A stretch of DNA of 64,000 bases from Gadus chalcogrammus. Lineage: Eukaryota; Chordata; Actinopteri; Gadiformes; Gadidae. The stretch lies in contig NC_079419.1 of the NCBI RefSeq assembly GCF_026213295.1, positions 27,071,206 through 27,135,205 on the forward strand. Reading direction: 5' to 3'. Both the position numbers and the translations under genes were made by a program. The notes under the pieces are model-generated. The model was not told the DNA's origin, searched no databases, and was given only the letters and a program-made list of their open reading frames with translations. Below, in pieces: positions 19,656 through 30,979 of the stretch (positions within the stretch are counted from its first letter, which is position 1; every line of letters begins with the position of its first letter).

Positions 19656-21170
19656 AGGTCCCATGACATGCTATTTTATGTATTCTTTAATATAGGTATT
19701 AGTGGGCAACTAACACAGTATTCAAAGACGTTCCCGAAATTCAGCCGTGGTGCAGAGTTACAGCCACTCCGAGCCAGTCGCACATTGAGCTTCCCCCAAA
19801 TGCGCTGTTTTGGTGTCCGTAGCTATAATGCAAATGAGGAGGAGCGAGGCGGGTCAAGGAGGAGGGTGGGGGTGTGGCCCTGAACAGCATGCAGCCACGG
19901 TACCATGCGCTCTGTTTACAGTGGATGTATCGCAATGGCGAGGCGCATAGCCTTTAGCCGTGTTCTGTAAATATTCTAGAACACACGGGAGTCCTGGAGC
20001 TCTGTATCTAAATATTATCATATAGCCTACATAGATATCTATATCATATAATATATATTATCACGGCCAAAAGCTGTGTGAGCCGATATTATGAATCTCA
20101 AAGGACCGCGTTGGGTTCTCCGACATTCCTGGTTCTTCCACGTCCACATCAATGTGAAGTAGACTGAACCGCGTCAAGGAGGAGAAAGGGATCGTTGCCG
20201 GGCAGCGCTTAGGCACCTCCGCCTCCGGCGGTGGTCCCTCAGCGGGTCTCAAGCGGGAGACATTCGCCGCCAACAATCCCTTTCTCCTCCATGTCGTGGT
20301 TCATGTTCTTGAGGGAGTCAAAGCCAAAGTTCCTTCCCCCCCCAATTCATTCTCAACCTTGGCTGAGATAACCCCCAATACCAGTCTCGTTGTAGAAATA
20401 CCAGAGACGAGAGTCCGACGTGTTATGCGCCATAACATCAAAAGCAGAACGGTTATCCAAATAACAAGGAAGTGTACAACACTTGCGTTACAGTCCTGGA
20501 GCTCTATATCTAAATAATATCATCCAATACATAGAAATCTATATCATTTAATGCATATTATCACGGCCAAAAGCTGTGTGCGCCTCCAGACGATATTATG
20601 AATCACAAACGACTTTGTCGGGTTCTGCGACGTCTCTGGTTCTTCCACTTTCACATCAACCTGAAGTCGACTGAACTGGGCGCCTTCTTCTGCCGGCTGC
20701 CCGCTGCCGGGCGATGGTGCCTCGCGGCAACCGGCGGCATGTCGCAGTTCATGTACTTCAGCGAGTCAAAGCCAAAGTTCCTTGCCCCCAATTCTTTCTC
20801 AACCATGGCTCAGATAACCCCCACAACAGTCTTGTTGTGGAAATACAAGACACGTCAAAGAACCGACAAGAAACACTTGCGTTACAGTGTGTGTATTCAC
20901 ACACACACACACATGTGGCGCTCGCACGGTCGAGTCTCATTGGCGGGCCAGGCAGAGTAAGGGGAGGAGCTGAGATTCTTGGTGACGTCATGAATAGACA
21001 TTCCAAATCAGCGCACTTGAGCCTCCGTTTTTTCAAAGGCGAGCAGAACAGCTAGTGCTCGTTTTACACCAAACGCAAGTTTTAGCCATTGGGGGACCAT
21101 AGGCAGGCTAGGGGAACTCATATTTATGTTAGAAAACCTCATAAAGTGAGATTTTCATCTCATGGGACCT
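19656..21170. mobile_element. K2: TTAA-target element related to K1
   Basis: Ends AGGTCCCATGACATGC and (reverse) AGGTCCCATGAG, flanked by TTAA at 19652-19655 and 21171-21174; the empty site is near 54163. Shares with K1 the outer 150 bp and internal blocks (AGAGACGAGAGTCCGACGTG, ATCACGGCCAAAAGCTGTGT). 1.5 kb. A short (CA)n lies near 20888-20912. No transposase. Confidence 0.8.
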
Positions 21171-21549
21171 TTAAAAAGATAATTCTGCATTACTGCAATA
21201 CTAATGTGGTAACACACTAATGTGTGTTACCTGCATCACTTGAGTATCTCCGGTGAAAGCGCTCTGAAGCGCCACACATGACCCTTGACTTTTGACTTCT
21301 GACTTGACATTTCCCCTTTTGACTAACGCATGCTGAACTGGCTGAACCGAAGAATCTAAGGAACACTAACATTAGGTCAGGAACTTGTTCCTGACCTAAT
21401 GTTATGGTCTAAATTGTGAAACATTGGTGAATGTTATTGATTGCACTGAAATCCATTTTGTTATATAATTGAATAGTAACCTGTGGCTCCAGTTGATCAT
21501 TGTGTTGTCATTTAATTCTTCCCTCCTTACGAACCTAGACACTAGTCCA

Positions 21550-22707
21550 TAGGGATGGGAATCGAGAACCGGTTCTTGTTCAGAACCGGTGCCGAGTCAA
21601 CCGATTCCTTGGAATCATTAGTAAATCTGCTTAATGATTCCGCTTATCGGTTCCGGTCGCGGCAAATGCGTCATGACGTCACACACACGCGTTGCTTTGT
21701 TTTGGTTCAGAACGCAGCAAACATGGCGCCGCCGAGGAAGAAGCGCATTGTGCGTTCACACCAAACGCGACGGGGCGACATGATCCCATTCAAAGCGAAC
21801 GTAGAGACGCGTATCGGGCTATTTTTTCAAGAGAGAAAACCGGCGGCAAGTTTTGATTGTCACGCCACACTTTCGCCGTGCACCGGCGAGCGCGTTCACG
21901 AGGATTTGTGCCGCGACAAAGTCGCTCGAGTTAAAATAATTCAACTTTGACGCGGATTTCGCGTGATGACAGCCAATCAGCGTTCAACAGCGTGACAACT
22001 GAGTGACATGTGTAACGTAACAGCCAATCAGTGTTCAACCGTCAAACTCAGTGCAGTGCAGTCCGGGTTGAACTGCAGCATGGAGGAGAAAGTGATTGTT
22101 GCCGTTTGCATCTCCCGGAGCTCTATATATAATAGTATATAATATAATTGTATATATAATATCACGGCCAACAGCTCTGTGCGCCTCTGGATGGCCGTAG
22201 CGTGGGGAGCTCTCATTGGGCTTCTCTGGGTTTGTTGTTCGGCGTTGTTATGGTTTCCGGTCTTGCGTGTTCCAACGGTTTATTAGGTAGGCACATCTGA
22301 TAAATCTCTGTCTAATCAATACCTCATTTTGTTTATATCAGTTGAATTTTGTTACGAGTTGAATGCAAATGAGCACTGTTAGTATTCCAAAAAGCACAAG
22401 CTCTTACTTGACTGTTTTCAGTCTGTGTTTTTAGTTTTATGGCACATAATGATGGCATTTGTGCTTAAAAAGCCAAACATATTTTTTTTTGTCCAGACCA
22501 ATTGATTTGAAAATGTACAATTTCCTAATGCTAGACGCACTTCTGATCAGATATTGAAGAGATAAAAACACATTTGTACTTATTTTCTCACCCAATGAGA
22601 ATCGGCAAAAATGAGTAACAGATCTTTTTGAGACATTTTGAAGGAGGAGTTGGGTAGGATAGGAGAGTCTGTAGGGAGGGGAGGTCCCAGTAACTGTTGC
22701 TGAAACC
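21550..22707. other. Fragments of hAT and other inverted-repeat elements
   Basis: 21550 starts TAGGGATGGGAATCGAGAAC, a typical fish hAT terminus; its right end was not found. An ATG at 21723 (MAPPRKKRIVRS) may be its transposase start. GTGCGTTCACACCAAACGCG at 21751 starts another element type. 22075-22215 repeats words of K1/K2 (GGAGCTCTATAT, ATATCACGGCCAACAGC). 22260-22700 shows nothing recognisable. Confidence 0.45.
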
Positions 22708-23050
22708 TAGGGCTGCAGGATATATCGGCTATGTTAGATATAGCCATATAATTTCCAAGGGGATACAAGATTGGAAAATATCGTTTACATCGAGATATGC
22801 GTTACAATGGTCAGTTTCTGCCTCAAGTGTCTGTGTTTGCCTTGGAAACTGTGAGCGTGACCCCTCCCACTCCGTCCTTCCGAACGTGCCATGTGCAAAG
22901 ACGCCTCATTCCCATCCCTGCCGCCCCCTCACAACACAACAAGCATGGATACCGGTAAAGAAAATGAGACAGCGGCGTGAGACAAACTTGTTTCAAAGAG
23001 GAGAAACAACGGCTCCATAATATTGAAATGGTTTGGGTTTAAGGGCGGCG
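22708..23050 (+). pseudogene. hAT terminus plus ZBED-type transposase start
   Basis: The left end TAGGGCTGCAGGATATATCG resembles a known fish hAT terminus. From ATG 22945 the reading MDTGKENETAA, an in-frame TGA, then DKLVSKRRNNGSIILKWFGF matches the start of ZBED-like hAT transposases. The zinc finger that should follow is not found, so only the 5' end is present. Confidence 0.55.
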
Positions 23051-23287
23051 AATGTGTTGGGGGCGCCCTCTGGTAGTGCCCTTAATTAATTAAAATATAC
23101 AAAACAAGCAAAATAAAAGCAAACATTTTCCCAAATGGAACGGAGAAGGGCGGGGGATTAAAGTTAGGGCGCACTGAAACCCTCACTGTAGTACGCAGGA
23201 CAATGCGACGAAGCCAATGCTCTAAATGGTAGCTAATATGTGTAACCTACAGCTTTATATTATTGTTTTGCACGGGTGATTATTTAG
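23051..23287. other. Nothing recognised before the piggyBac
   Basis: About 240 bp of unassigned DNA between the hAT fragment and the TTAA target of the piggyBac element. Confidence 0.5.
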
Positions 23288-23801
23288 TTAAATCATTGGC
23301 TGCCAGCCATTTTCAATGCAGAGAGCCCCATACTGCCAAGCGTTTTAAGACATTTTGACTGATTTCAAAAAGACCCACCGAACAGTGAGTTCTATGATTA
23401 TATAAACAGTGAAACTTGCAAAAGACAGAGTAGACTCTCTTCTTTCATCAGGAACAAACCGTTTGTTTCTACCTTTTTCTGTTCTTTAGTAATCGGCAGT
23501 AGAACATACGTTGGTTTCACCAAAAACACTAGTTTTTGACCAAAAATGGAGAAAACAAGCTTTTTGTGAAAATAAACTTTTTTGCTTTAGTGACCCCTTC
23601 AACACCTGAAAAGTGGTTTCCCTCCATGAAAACAGCAAAAACAACATTGAGTCAGGTATTTTGATAGGACAATAATAATTAATTTACAAAAATATAACCA
23701 ATATATAATATAAATATAAAAAAAAGAAAATTCTTCAAAATGTCACTCGTAAAATTCTTTCCAGGTATGTATTTCTGTATGTTGTCGCAGCTATATCAAA
23801 T

Positions 23802-23803
<2 letters not shown>

Positions 23804-23861
<58 letters not shown>

Positions 23862-23880
23862 TGTGTGTGTGCGCGCGCAT
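23804..23880. repeat. (TG)n microsatellite in the piggyBac 3' region
   Basis: A TG run with one interruption (TATG) ending in GCGCGCGC. Confidence 0.95.
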
Positions 23881-23894
23881 GCTTGTTTCCACCC

Positions 23895-24209
23895 CTACAC
23901 AAAATAGCACAGCTTAGTGTGGTAAGCTGTAAAACACTCTCCTGCGTGCAAGGGGACACGACAGGACTGACACCACATTTTTGTCTCGCTGCGCAGACCC
24001 CTGCGAGCACAGACCCTACAACTCCTTGCTGGTCTCCCCTTCTTGCTGGTGGGCATCAGGTGTTTGAGTTTGTGTCTGCTTAGCCCTCCGTCTAGCCTGC
24101 TCTCTGGGTCAGTGTTATATGGCGCTTTCGGAGTACGTCGGCCTTCCTCCAAGTCCCCAGACCCCTCAACCCCCACACCTGCCACTTCCTCCTCCTCCAC
24201 CTCCTCCTC
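23895..24209 (-). pseudogene. piggyBac transposase C-terminal cysteine-rich domain
   Basis: In frame with the catalytic part but after an in-frame TAG (24212-24210) within a GAG-rich stretch. The reading RSCRVCARRGLRSETKMWCQ then SCRVPLHAGECF shows the C-x2-C ... C-x2-C ... H pattern of the DNA-binding tail of piggyBac transposases. It stops at 23895 (YHTKLCYFV). Loss by the nonsense codon would remove target-end recognition. Confidence 0.75.
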
Positions 24210-25010
24210 CTAACACCCCCCCACATGTCGCTTTACTGTCCAAGACTTCACTAACCTGCAAATGAACTCCAAGAGGGTTTTACACTCCCCTGGGTTTCTG
24301 GCTCGGTAGAGGACATGGGCGTTAAACATGCATAGTTGGAAGAGATAGGCTACAAACTTCTTGGACCAGTTCAGTGATCTTCGGATGAAGGGATAGTATG
24401 CAATATTTTGGTCCAACTGGTCTACCCCATTCATGGATGCATTGTATTCAACAACACACTCTGGCTTGAGCTGAGCAACCTTGTCTTTGTTTCCCCTCAT
24501 CCACACATCAACCCTCTGCATGCTATCTTCGTGGCAGGTAGTCCCCATCCTCACCAACCGTTTGTCCTGCCAAGCTACTACCATCACCCTCTCATTGTGC
24601 CGCACAACTTTTTCCCCCACCCCCAAGTCAGTCTTTGTCATCTCGCTGATGATCTGAGGTTCCCCCCTATGTTTCCTCAGGGTTCCACAGACGTTGGTTT
24701 GCACTCCCAGTAAACTTTCACACAGTGCTACAGAATTATAGAAATTATCCATAAACAATGTATAACCATGACCTGGTAGACGATCACGGAGAGAGAACAC
24801 TATCTCTGGCAAAGTACTAGTTACCCCAACATAAGGACGCATATTGACGCAGTACCCTGTGGCAGAGTCACACAGCATGTAGGATTTGATTCCATATTTC
24901 ACAGGCTTTTGTGGGTTATACACCCTGAAAGACAGGCGCCCCCGCCACTGCATCATACCCTCATCAATGCAAATGTTTGCCCTGGTTGATACATCTCCTT
25001 GAACATTTCC
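24210..25010 (-). pseudogene. piggyBac transposase catalytic region
   Basis: The minus strand shows the three aspartate contexts of the family: an ICIDEG-type motif just before MMQWRGRLSFRVYN (the first lies across a frameshift near 24960-25010), FMDNFYNSVAL, and YNASMNGVDQLDQNIAYYP. The domain is DDE_Tnp_1_7. Open from 24956 to 24210, apart from the upstream shift. It would excise and insert at TTAA. Confidence 0.85.
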
Positions 25011-25015
25011 ACAAT

Positions 25016-25470
25016 TTAATCTAACACTGGGCGGACTTTGTACATTTTGTCAGTAGCATCCTGTGATACATTATTGTTGAAATGAAGGAACCTCCATATA
25101 ATCTGAAATCTGTTCCTTGGCATAGTCTTGCCGAAATGGGGCGTGGCATCTACCTCATCAACACTCCAGTACAGTTCAAGGTTAGGCTTTTTGATATAAC
25201 CAGTGAGAAAATCAGTGTCCAAACCAGAGTCCAAAGAAAGTTTTCAATTCTGGGACTGACACTGGTTTCCATGCATTACCTCTGCTATATGGCAGATTGT
25301 CAGGGCGTGCTTCAAAATATTGACTTGAATACAGGTCGGTCTGATCCACAATATTTTGGAGCAGCTCGTCAGTCAGGAAGAGCATCAGGAAGTCAGCTGG
25401 CAGGTCGCTATCCAGCTCCGCAGCAGCCCTCCGGGGTCCAGGGGTTGCAGTGAAGGGGAAATTGATTAGT
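25016..25470 (-). pseudogene. piggyBac transposase middle region, frameshifted
   Basis: Two frames share the reading: DFLMLFLTDELLQNIVDQTD ... NAWKPVSVPELKTFFGLWFG, then after a shift near 25230 FLTGYIKKPNLELYWSVDEV ... TMPRNRFQIIWRFLHF, ending in a stop at VLD. This is the helical region ahead of the catalytic core. A splice acceptor (ATTTACAG) and short exon precede it near 25530. Confidence 0.75.
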
Positions 25471-25479
25471 TGCCAGCCA

Positions 25480-25935
25480 GCTTGATGCCAATCATCCCCG
25501 CGACCTCGGCTTGATGCACAACCTGTAAATTATAGAAAAATATACAATTAGCCTACTATAAAAATATATTTTTTTATTGCTGCGGTGTGATGTGAAGAAT
25601 ACTTTTTTTTACCTTTCTTCTTCACTTTGCCAACAGGATTGGGAGCTCTGCTGGATGCATGATCTGTAAATTGAAAATTGCATCAGTAGGCATCAGTAGG
25701 CTTGCAACAGATGTTACAATATGAACTAGTGGGACTAAATGGCGTTCAATGTGACATGGACTGAAGCTAACAGGGGGAGTGGGAGTGCGAGATCTGCTGG
25801 ACGCACGATCTGTAAATTGTAAGTTCCTTCACATCAGTAGGCTACTGGTAACACATATTAGCTACAGTTATGAACTAGTAGGACTAAATGGCGTTCATGT
25901 GACGGACTGAAGGAGGAGAGAAGGGGAAAAGTTAG
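25480..25935 (-). other. piggyBac introns and repeated mini-exons
   Basis: Three sites read AATTTACAG followed by RTYRTGCATCMAGC-like exon starts (near 25525, 25665 and 25815 on the minus strand), the second ending AAGAAAG/GTAAAA. Around the last two a 130-bp block (CATCAGTAGG ... GGACTAAATGGCGTTCA) is directly repeated. This looks like tandem duplication of a small exon with its intron. Confidence 0.5.
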
Positions 25936-26222
25936 CTCTTACCTCCCTCACGTCTTGCTGGAGCCGCGTCAGGGGATGAGGCTCTGCTGTTCCCGGTTGA
26001 CGGCAACCACTCATCTGACGAATCCAGGTCAGGTTCGCTGAATTCATCACCTGATGATTCGGAGGTGTCTGCTGTAATACGCCGTGTAGGCCTACTCTCT
26101 CTACTTGTCTCTACTTTGCAAACAACCGAGTCGATCGCGACACTGAGACAAATACTCTGTTCGAGTGTTAAGTGTCTAAAATTTCGCTTGGGTTTCGCGG
26201 GCGCCATGTTCACTTTCTTCAC
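25936..26222 (-). pseudogene. piggyBac transposase N-terminal exon
   Basis: ATG at 26222 begins MKKVNMAPAKPKRNFRHL, followed by an acidic serine-rich stretch (TSESSGDEFSEPDLDSSDEW) typical of piggyBac N-termini, and ends at a good splice donor (GGAGG/GTAAGA). A second ATG (MAPAKPK) five codons on could also serve. Confidence 0.65.
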
Positions 26223-26459
26223 CCATTAAGCTACTGTTTACCTATCTCCCATCCAATTTGGCACAGCGCCCCCGCCCACCTAGCAGGTCTGTTCGGTAGT
26301 ACATTCTCTGTTTACAAGCCTGATTTTTTGTGACACGGTGCTCCAGATCGCTCCCCAGCCCGCCCCATTGAAAAACATAATTGTCTATAGGCGTCATTGG
26401 CAGTCAACGGTTGTATTTAAATTGACGTCTATAGACGTCATTGGCAGCCAATGAGTTAA

Positions 26460-26931
26460 GAAGGTGAAAAACTGTTCTTTTTTTTTAAACATGTTAACAT
26501 TCTAGCACTTGGCTATGGAAGCAAAAATGGCAATGCAATTTGCAATTCAATAAGTCATTACATTATGCAATTGACAATACATTATGCAATTTAATAATGT
26601 AAGTTGTAAATACGTTATTCAAAGTGTATTTTAATACGCAAAGTGACAATGAAATCCTCAATAAAATTTGCAAAAGTTATAACAGAATAGAATAACATTG
26701 TCAAATTTTTTGATTTCCTTTATTCAAATTGAAAAGCTATAGCATCCCCGTGATTGCAGTGCACTTCGCCACGCTCCGTGTGTTTCGAATTCAAATTACA
26801 TTTCAATCCGCAAAACACTTTGCAAAAGATTATGTAAAACGTATCAGCCAATCGCATCTGGGAGGGAACTACGTCACTTCCTCGTCAGACCAGCTGATCA
26901 TCCACGACCTAGTACTTGGCACTTTATTTTC
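26460..26931. other. Non-coding, rich in TTTGCAATTCAATTATGCAA words
   Basis: No gene. 26520-26650 repeats short words such as ATTATGCAATT and AATTTGCAA; the rest (CCAATCGCATCTGGGAGGGA) looks like the target region of FB2 and continues at 31398. Confidence 0.4.
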
Positions 26932-26988
26932 GAGAGACGCCGAGATCGTTTAATGGCCTGTGGCATGTGCCACCGCGACCACTGACAT

Positions 26989-27920
26989 CATAGACCGCGG
27001 AACCGGCCGGGCCAGGGGGGCCGTGGCCCGGGTAACTTTTTGAAATGATTATTAAAAAAATAAATGAATGTTTGCCTGCAAGTTTTTTTTTCAACTCAAA
27101 ACCTGTCGACAAGATCAAACTTAAACACAACCCATGCTGTAATAATTTAATCAAGCGTATTTCTAAACCAATATTGTTCACGTCACACGTCATGCATGAA
27201 TGTTGCAAAATGTAGACCTATAACTGCGCAGCACTGAAAATCGCGCGAAAGAAGTAGAACTAGTGATTGTGGTAGACTGCAGAGATTGTTCGTGGCGTGG
27301 ATTGGAACATCAAAATGAAAAGGCACAAAACCATTTTTGAATATTTCAAAGGAAAACATAAAAAACGCAGCATCATCTGATGGGACAGCTGTACCCCAAC
27401 CTTCAACTGTGGACCACCAACCAAGCAACAGAGAGGAATGTTCTTCAACTCCAACTACGCTAACCGAACCAAACCTAGCTGAGGCTAGCCATGGGAACTG
27501 CTCAAGTGAGTGCTGCAGGGATCTTACAACGCCTCATCAACCAAGCAATCCCGATGTGCTAAAAAGAACCAAGAGGGTGCAAGGGACTGTTTCTTCACAA
27601 CGCACCCGATCCTTGCAATACCAGTGGTTCAAGGATTTTGCTTGGCTGACTCTATGTGAGACCAGAGGGAAACTGTTCTGCACGCAATGTCGCTGCTGTG
27701 CTAAGAAAAACCTAGCGGTGAGTAAGAACGAGCCTGCTTTTGCCGTGAACGGTTTTTATTCTGCGCTGTTCTGTGCTGGCTGACGTGACTGATGGCATTA
27801 CGTGCGTGTCCTCGTATACCGTGCATAGCCTTGGCTATGGATAATGTAGGACCTAAAATGTTGGTGACCCCCTCTTGCGATTGTGGCCCCCCCTTGTTCA
27901 AACACGTTCCGCGGTCTATG
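26989..27920 (+). mobile_element. hAT-7 inside FB2 left arm
   Basis: Perfect inverted ends CATAGACCGCGGAAC / GTTCCGCGGTCTATG, flanked by the 8-bp duplication ACTGACAT at 26981-26988 and 27921-27928. The right arm of FB2 lacks it. Carries the first exon of a TTF-zinc-finger hAT transposase but only 932 bp in all, so an internal deletion derivative. Confidence 0.9.
27314..27783 (+). pseudogene. hAT-7 transposase N-terminal exon (TTF-type zinc finger)
   Basis: ATG 27314 reads MKRHKTIFEYFKGK, a start typical of ZMYM1/DUF4371 hATs, then shifts frame by one base in an A run. From 27337 on, a serine/proline-rich stretch leads to QYQWFKDFAWLTLCETRGKL and FCTQCRCCAKKNL, then PAFAVNGF, the TTF-type zinc finger. 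Stop at 27783. The catalytic and dimerisation domains are absent. Confidence 0.65.
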
Positions 27921-27934
27921 ACTGACATACCATG

Positions 27935-28300
27935 GCATGCCGTTCTGGAACGGTAACTGCCGTTCTGAAACGGTAACTACCGTTCTGAAACGGTAACTGC
28001 CGTCGCGACCACTGACATACCATGGCATATGCCGTTCTGGAACGGTAACTACCGTTCTGGAACGGTAACTACCGTTCTGAAACGGTAACTGCCGTCGCGA
28101 CCACAGACATACCATGGCATATGCCGTTCTGGAACTGTAACTGCCGTTCTGAAACGGTAACTACCGTTCTGAAACGGTAACTACCGTTCTGAAACGGTAA
28201 TGCCATGGCATATGCCTTTCTGGAACGGTAACTACCGTTCTGAAACGGTAACTGCCGTTCAGGTGGAACGGTAACTGCAGTTCCCAACAATGGTATGTGA
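27935..28300. repeat. Palindromic 20-bp tandem blocks, FB2 left arm
   Basis: Units CCGTTCTGAAACGGTAACTR recur in three blocks separated by TCGCGACCACTGACATACCA and CCATGGCATATG. Each unit is itself an inverted repeat (CCGTTyTGrAACGG). Confidence 0.85.
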
Positions 28301-29400
28301 CACCAGCATAACTCCTCCGTATAATTTCTAGACAGGTATTGCCATAAATGTAAAGGTATATATATTTGGTATTTATTGACACAATATCACAACATAACGC
28401 CGTAAATAAAGGGATTTACACGTTTCTCTCGTCCGTGCTGTTGTTAGGATATTTCCGATCTGTTTGTTGTTGCTTTTGTAATGACAGATGCTTTTGAAAA
28501 CAGCCGGACTTGCTCCGGTGACGGTAGTTATAGCCTAGCCTTCTAGGTGGCCATAGAGCTATAGTCTATTGCTTTGTTCCAATATCCATACTATCCGCAG
28601 TCATTATACTTTATTTTAGTATGACTTCTTTTTTATATAGTTTGAGTACGTAGTACGTTGCAATTAAGATCAGGGCGAAAGGAAGTGTAGTGAAAGGACC
28701 CGGATGGTATACTCAAAACGGTCAAACCGATGAGTGTGGATTGATGTACACCTTTCGTGCTCCACGGCAGCGATCTTAGCTACATAGCTGAAGAGGCGGA
28801 GCCAGGCTGAGCCAACGTCGGCGCATTTTCTTTAATAGGTCCATGCATTTTCCACGTATCCTGCATTAATGGAGTCATTTTGTTGTTTTAATAGCTTTAT
28901 AACTACTATGTGTAAAGAGTTCACCGTTCAAAGCGAGATGTTTATTGCGGTTGCGATCGTAGTTTCCGGTTAGTGCACCAGAGCCAGGTCCCTATATGGG
29001 TGGCACTGTAGGCTATGGCTAGACAGTCATCCATTTTTCCACTCGTGTTTTATCAAGATGTTCTCGTAGCGTAGCCTATAATAAAACCTACTGTATGACT
29101 GCTTCAGCTCATAACTATTCAATAGGCCAAATATTAAGTTTTGCATTTGTTCTTATTGGTGTTTAACCAAATAATTTAAGCAGGCCTATAGGTTCCTATC
29201 ATTTAACCCTGATCCAGTGTCATAAACCTTTCTATATCGACATGATCCAGTGCTATCATGGCATACAGGCCAAAAGTTTTTCCGCTGGCAAGCCAATTAT
29301 GTTAATCGGAAGTTCCATTTCCTACTGGAACCACGGTTTTTCCGCTGGCATGCCACTCATGTAAAATGGGTATTACCAGTTTCTACTGGCACCTACCGTT
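28301..29400. other. FB2 left arm, non-repetitive interior
   Basis: About 1.1 kb mirrored at 29885-30980. No coding similarity in either strand. Short open frames exist but are not supported. Confidence 0.6.
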
Positions 29401-29489
29401 TTTATAAGAATGATTGTGTAGCTGTGAATCATGAGTGGTATGTGTGTATGAACGGGCAAATACCACAGGAAAGGAATATCTACTGGCAA
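29401..29489. other. FB2 centre
   Basis: About 90 bp that do not pair with the other arm, between the single left unit and the right 62-bp array. Confidence 0.6.
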
Positions 29490-29925
29490 ACGGTAGGTGC
29501 CAGTAGAAACTGGTAATTACCATTTTCCATGAGTGGCATGCCAGCGGAAAAACGGTAGGTGCCAGTAGAAACTGGTAATTACCATTTTCCATGAGTGGCA
29601 TGCCATCGGAAAAACGGTAGGTGCCAGTAGAAACTGGTAATTACCATTTTCCATGAGTGGCATGCCAGCGGAAAAAACGGTAGGTGCCAGTAGAAACTGG
29701 TAATTACCATTTTCCATGAGTGGCATGCCAGCGGAAAAACGGTAGGTGCAGTAGAAACTGGTAATTACCATTTTCCATGAGTGGCATGCCATCGGAAAAA
29801 CGGTAGGTGCCAGTAGAAACTGGTAATTACCATTTTCCATGAGTGGCATGCCAGCGGAAAAACGGTAGGTGCCAGTAGAAACTGGTAATACCATTTACAT
29901 GAGTGGCATGCCAGCGGAAAAACCG
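29490..29925. repeat. 62-bp tandem array at the FB2 centre, 7 units
   Basis: CGGTAGGTGCCAGTAGAAAC begins at 29490, 29553, 29615, 29678, 29740, 29801 and 29863. Each unit ends ATGAGTGGCATGCCAKCGGA. The left side of the centre has only one unit in inverse orientation (29360-29405). Confidence 0.93.
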
Positions 29926-30979
29926 TGGTTCCAGTAGGAAATGGAACTTCCGATTAACATAATTGGCTTGCCAGCGGAAAAACTTTTGGCCTGTATGCCA
30001 TGATAGCACTGGATCATGTCGATATAGAAAGGTTTATGACACTGGATCAGGGTTAATTGATAGGAACCTATAGGCCTGCTTAAATTATTTGGTTAAACAC
30101 GAATAAGAACAAATGCAAAACTTAATATTTGGCCTATTGAATAGTTATGAGCTGAAGCAGTCATACAGTAGGCTTTATTATAGGCTACGCTACTAGAACA
30201 TCTTGATAAAACACGAGTGGAAAAATGGATGACTGTCTAGCCATAGCCTATAGTGCCACCCCTATAGCGACCTGGCTCTGGTGCACTAACCGGAAACTAC
30301 GATCGCAACCGCAATAAACATCTTGCTTTGAACGGTGAACTCTTTACACATAGTAGTTATAAAGCTATTAAAACAACAAAATGACTCCATTAATGCAGGA
30401 TACGTGGAAAATGCATGGACCTATTAAAGAAAATGCGCCGACGTTGGCTCAGCCTGGCTCCGCCTCTTCAGCTACGTAGCTAAGATCGCTGCCGTGGAGC
30501 ACGAAAGGTGTACATCAATCCACACTCATCGGTTTGAACGTTTTGAGTATACCATCCGGGTCCTTTCACTACACTTCCTTTCGCCCTGATCTTAATTGCA
30601 ACGCACTACGTACTCAAACTATATAAAAAATAAGTCATACTAAAATAAAGTATAATGACTGCGGATAGTATGGATATTGGAACAAAGCAATAGACTATAG
30701 CTCTATGGCCACCTAGAAGGCTAGGCTATAACTACCGTCACCGGAGCAAGTCCGGCTGTTTTCAAAAGCATCTGTCATTACAAAAGCAACAACAAACAGA
30801 TCGGAAATATCCTAACAACAGCACGGACGAGAGAAACGTGTAAATCCCTTTATTTACGGCGTTATGTTGTGATATTGTGTCAATAAATACCAAATATATA
30901 TACCTTTACATTTATGGCAATACCTGTCTTGAAATTATACGGAGGAGTTATGCTGGTGTCACATACCATTGTTGGGAAC

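Larger units (their letters stand above)
17263..21549 (+). repeat. LTR copy A: partial G2-type LTR interrupted by two TTAA elements
   Basis: Three blocks (17263-17492, 19530-19655, 21171-21549) match, in order and orientation, 53826-54798 of the G2 3' LTR. Examples are TCACTGATAAGCTGAT, CACATGACCCTTGACTTTTG and ACGAACCTAGACACTAGTCC. The upstream half of the LTR is missing, at the HARBI-a end. The downstream end is cut by a hAT terminus at 21550. In the other copy the TTAA targets of K1 and K2 are unoccupied, which proves the insertions. Confidence 0.8.
23292..26455 (-). mobile_element. piggyBac element with intron-bearing, decayed transposase
   Basis: Flanked by TTAA at 23288-23291 and 26456-26459, with ends ATCATTGGCTGCCA and (reverse) CTCATTGGCTGCCA. 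Just inside the right end GACGTCTATAGACGTC is palindromic. The minus strand encodes a piggyBac transposase spread over several exons. One nonsense codon and at least two frameshifts show that it is inactive. Length 3164 bp, including a TG microsatellite. Confidence 0.85.

Noticed and set aside
27935..28300. CRISPR-like array: short repeats with regular spacing
   Set aside because: The repeats are mirrored in the other FB2 arm, spacers are not unique and the context is eukaryotic.
29490..29925. 62-bp array as a CRISPR or satellite locus
   Set aside because: Units are contiguous without unique spacers, number only seven and sit at the centre of a transposon.
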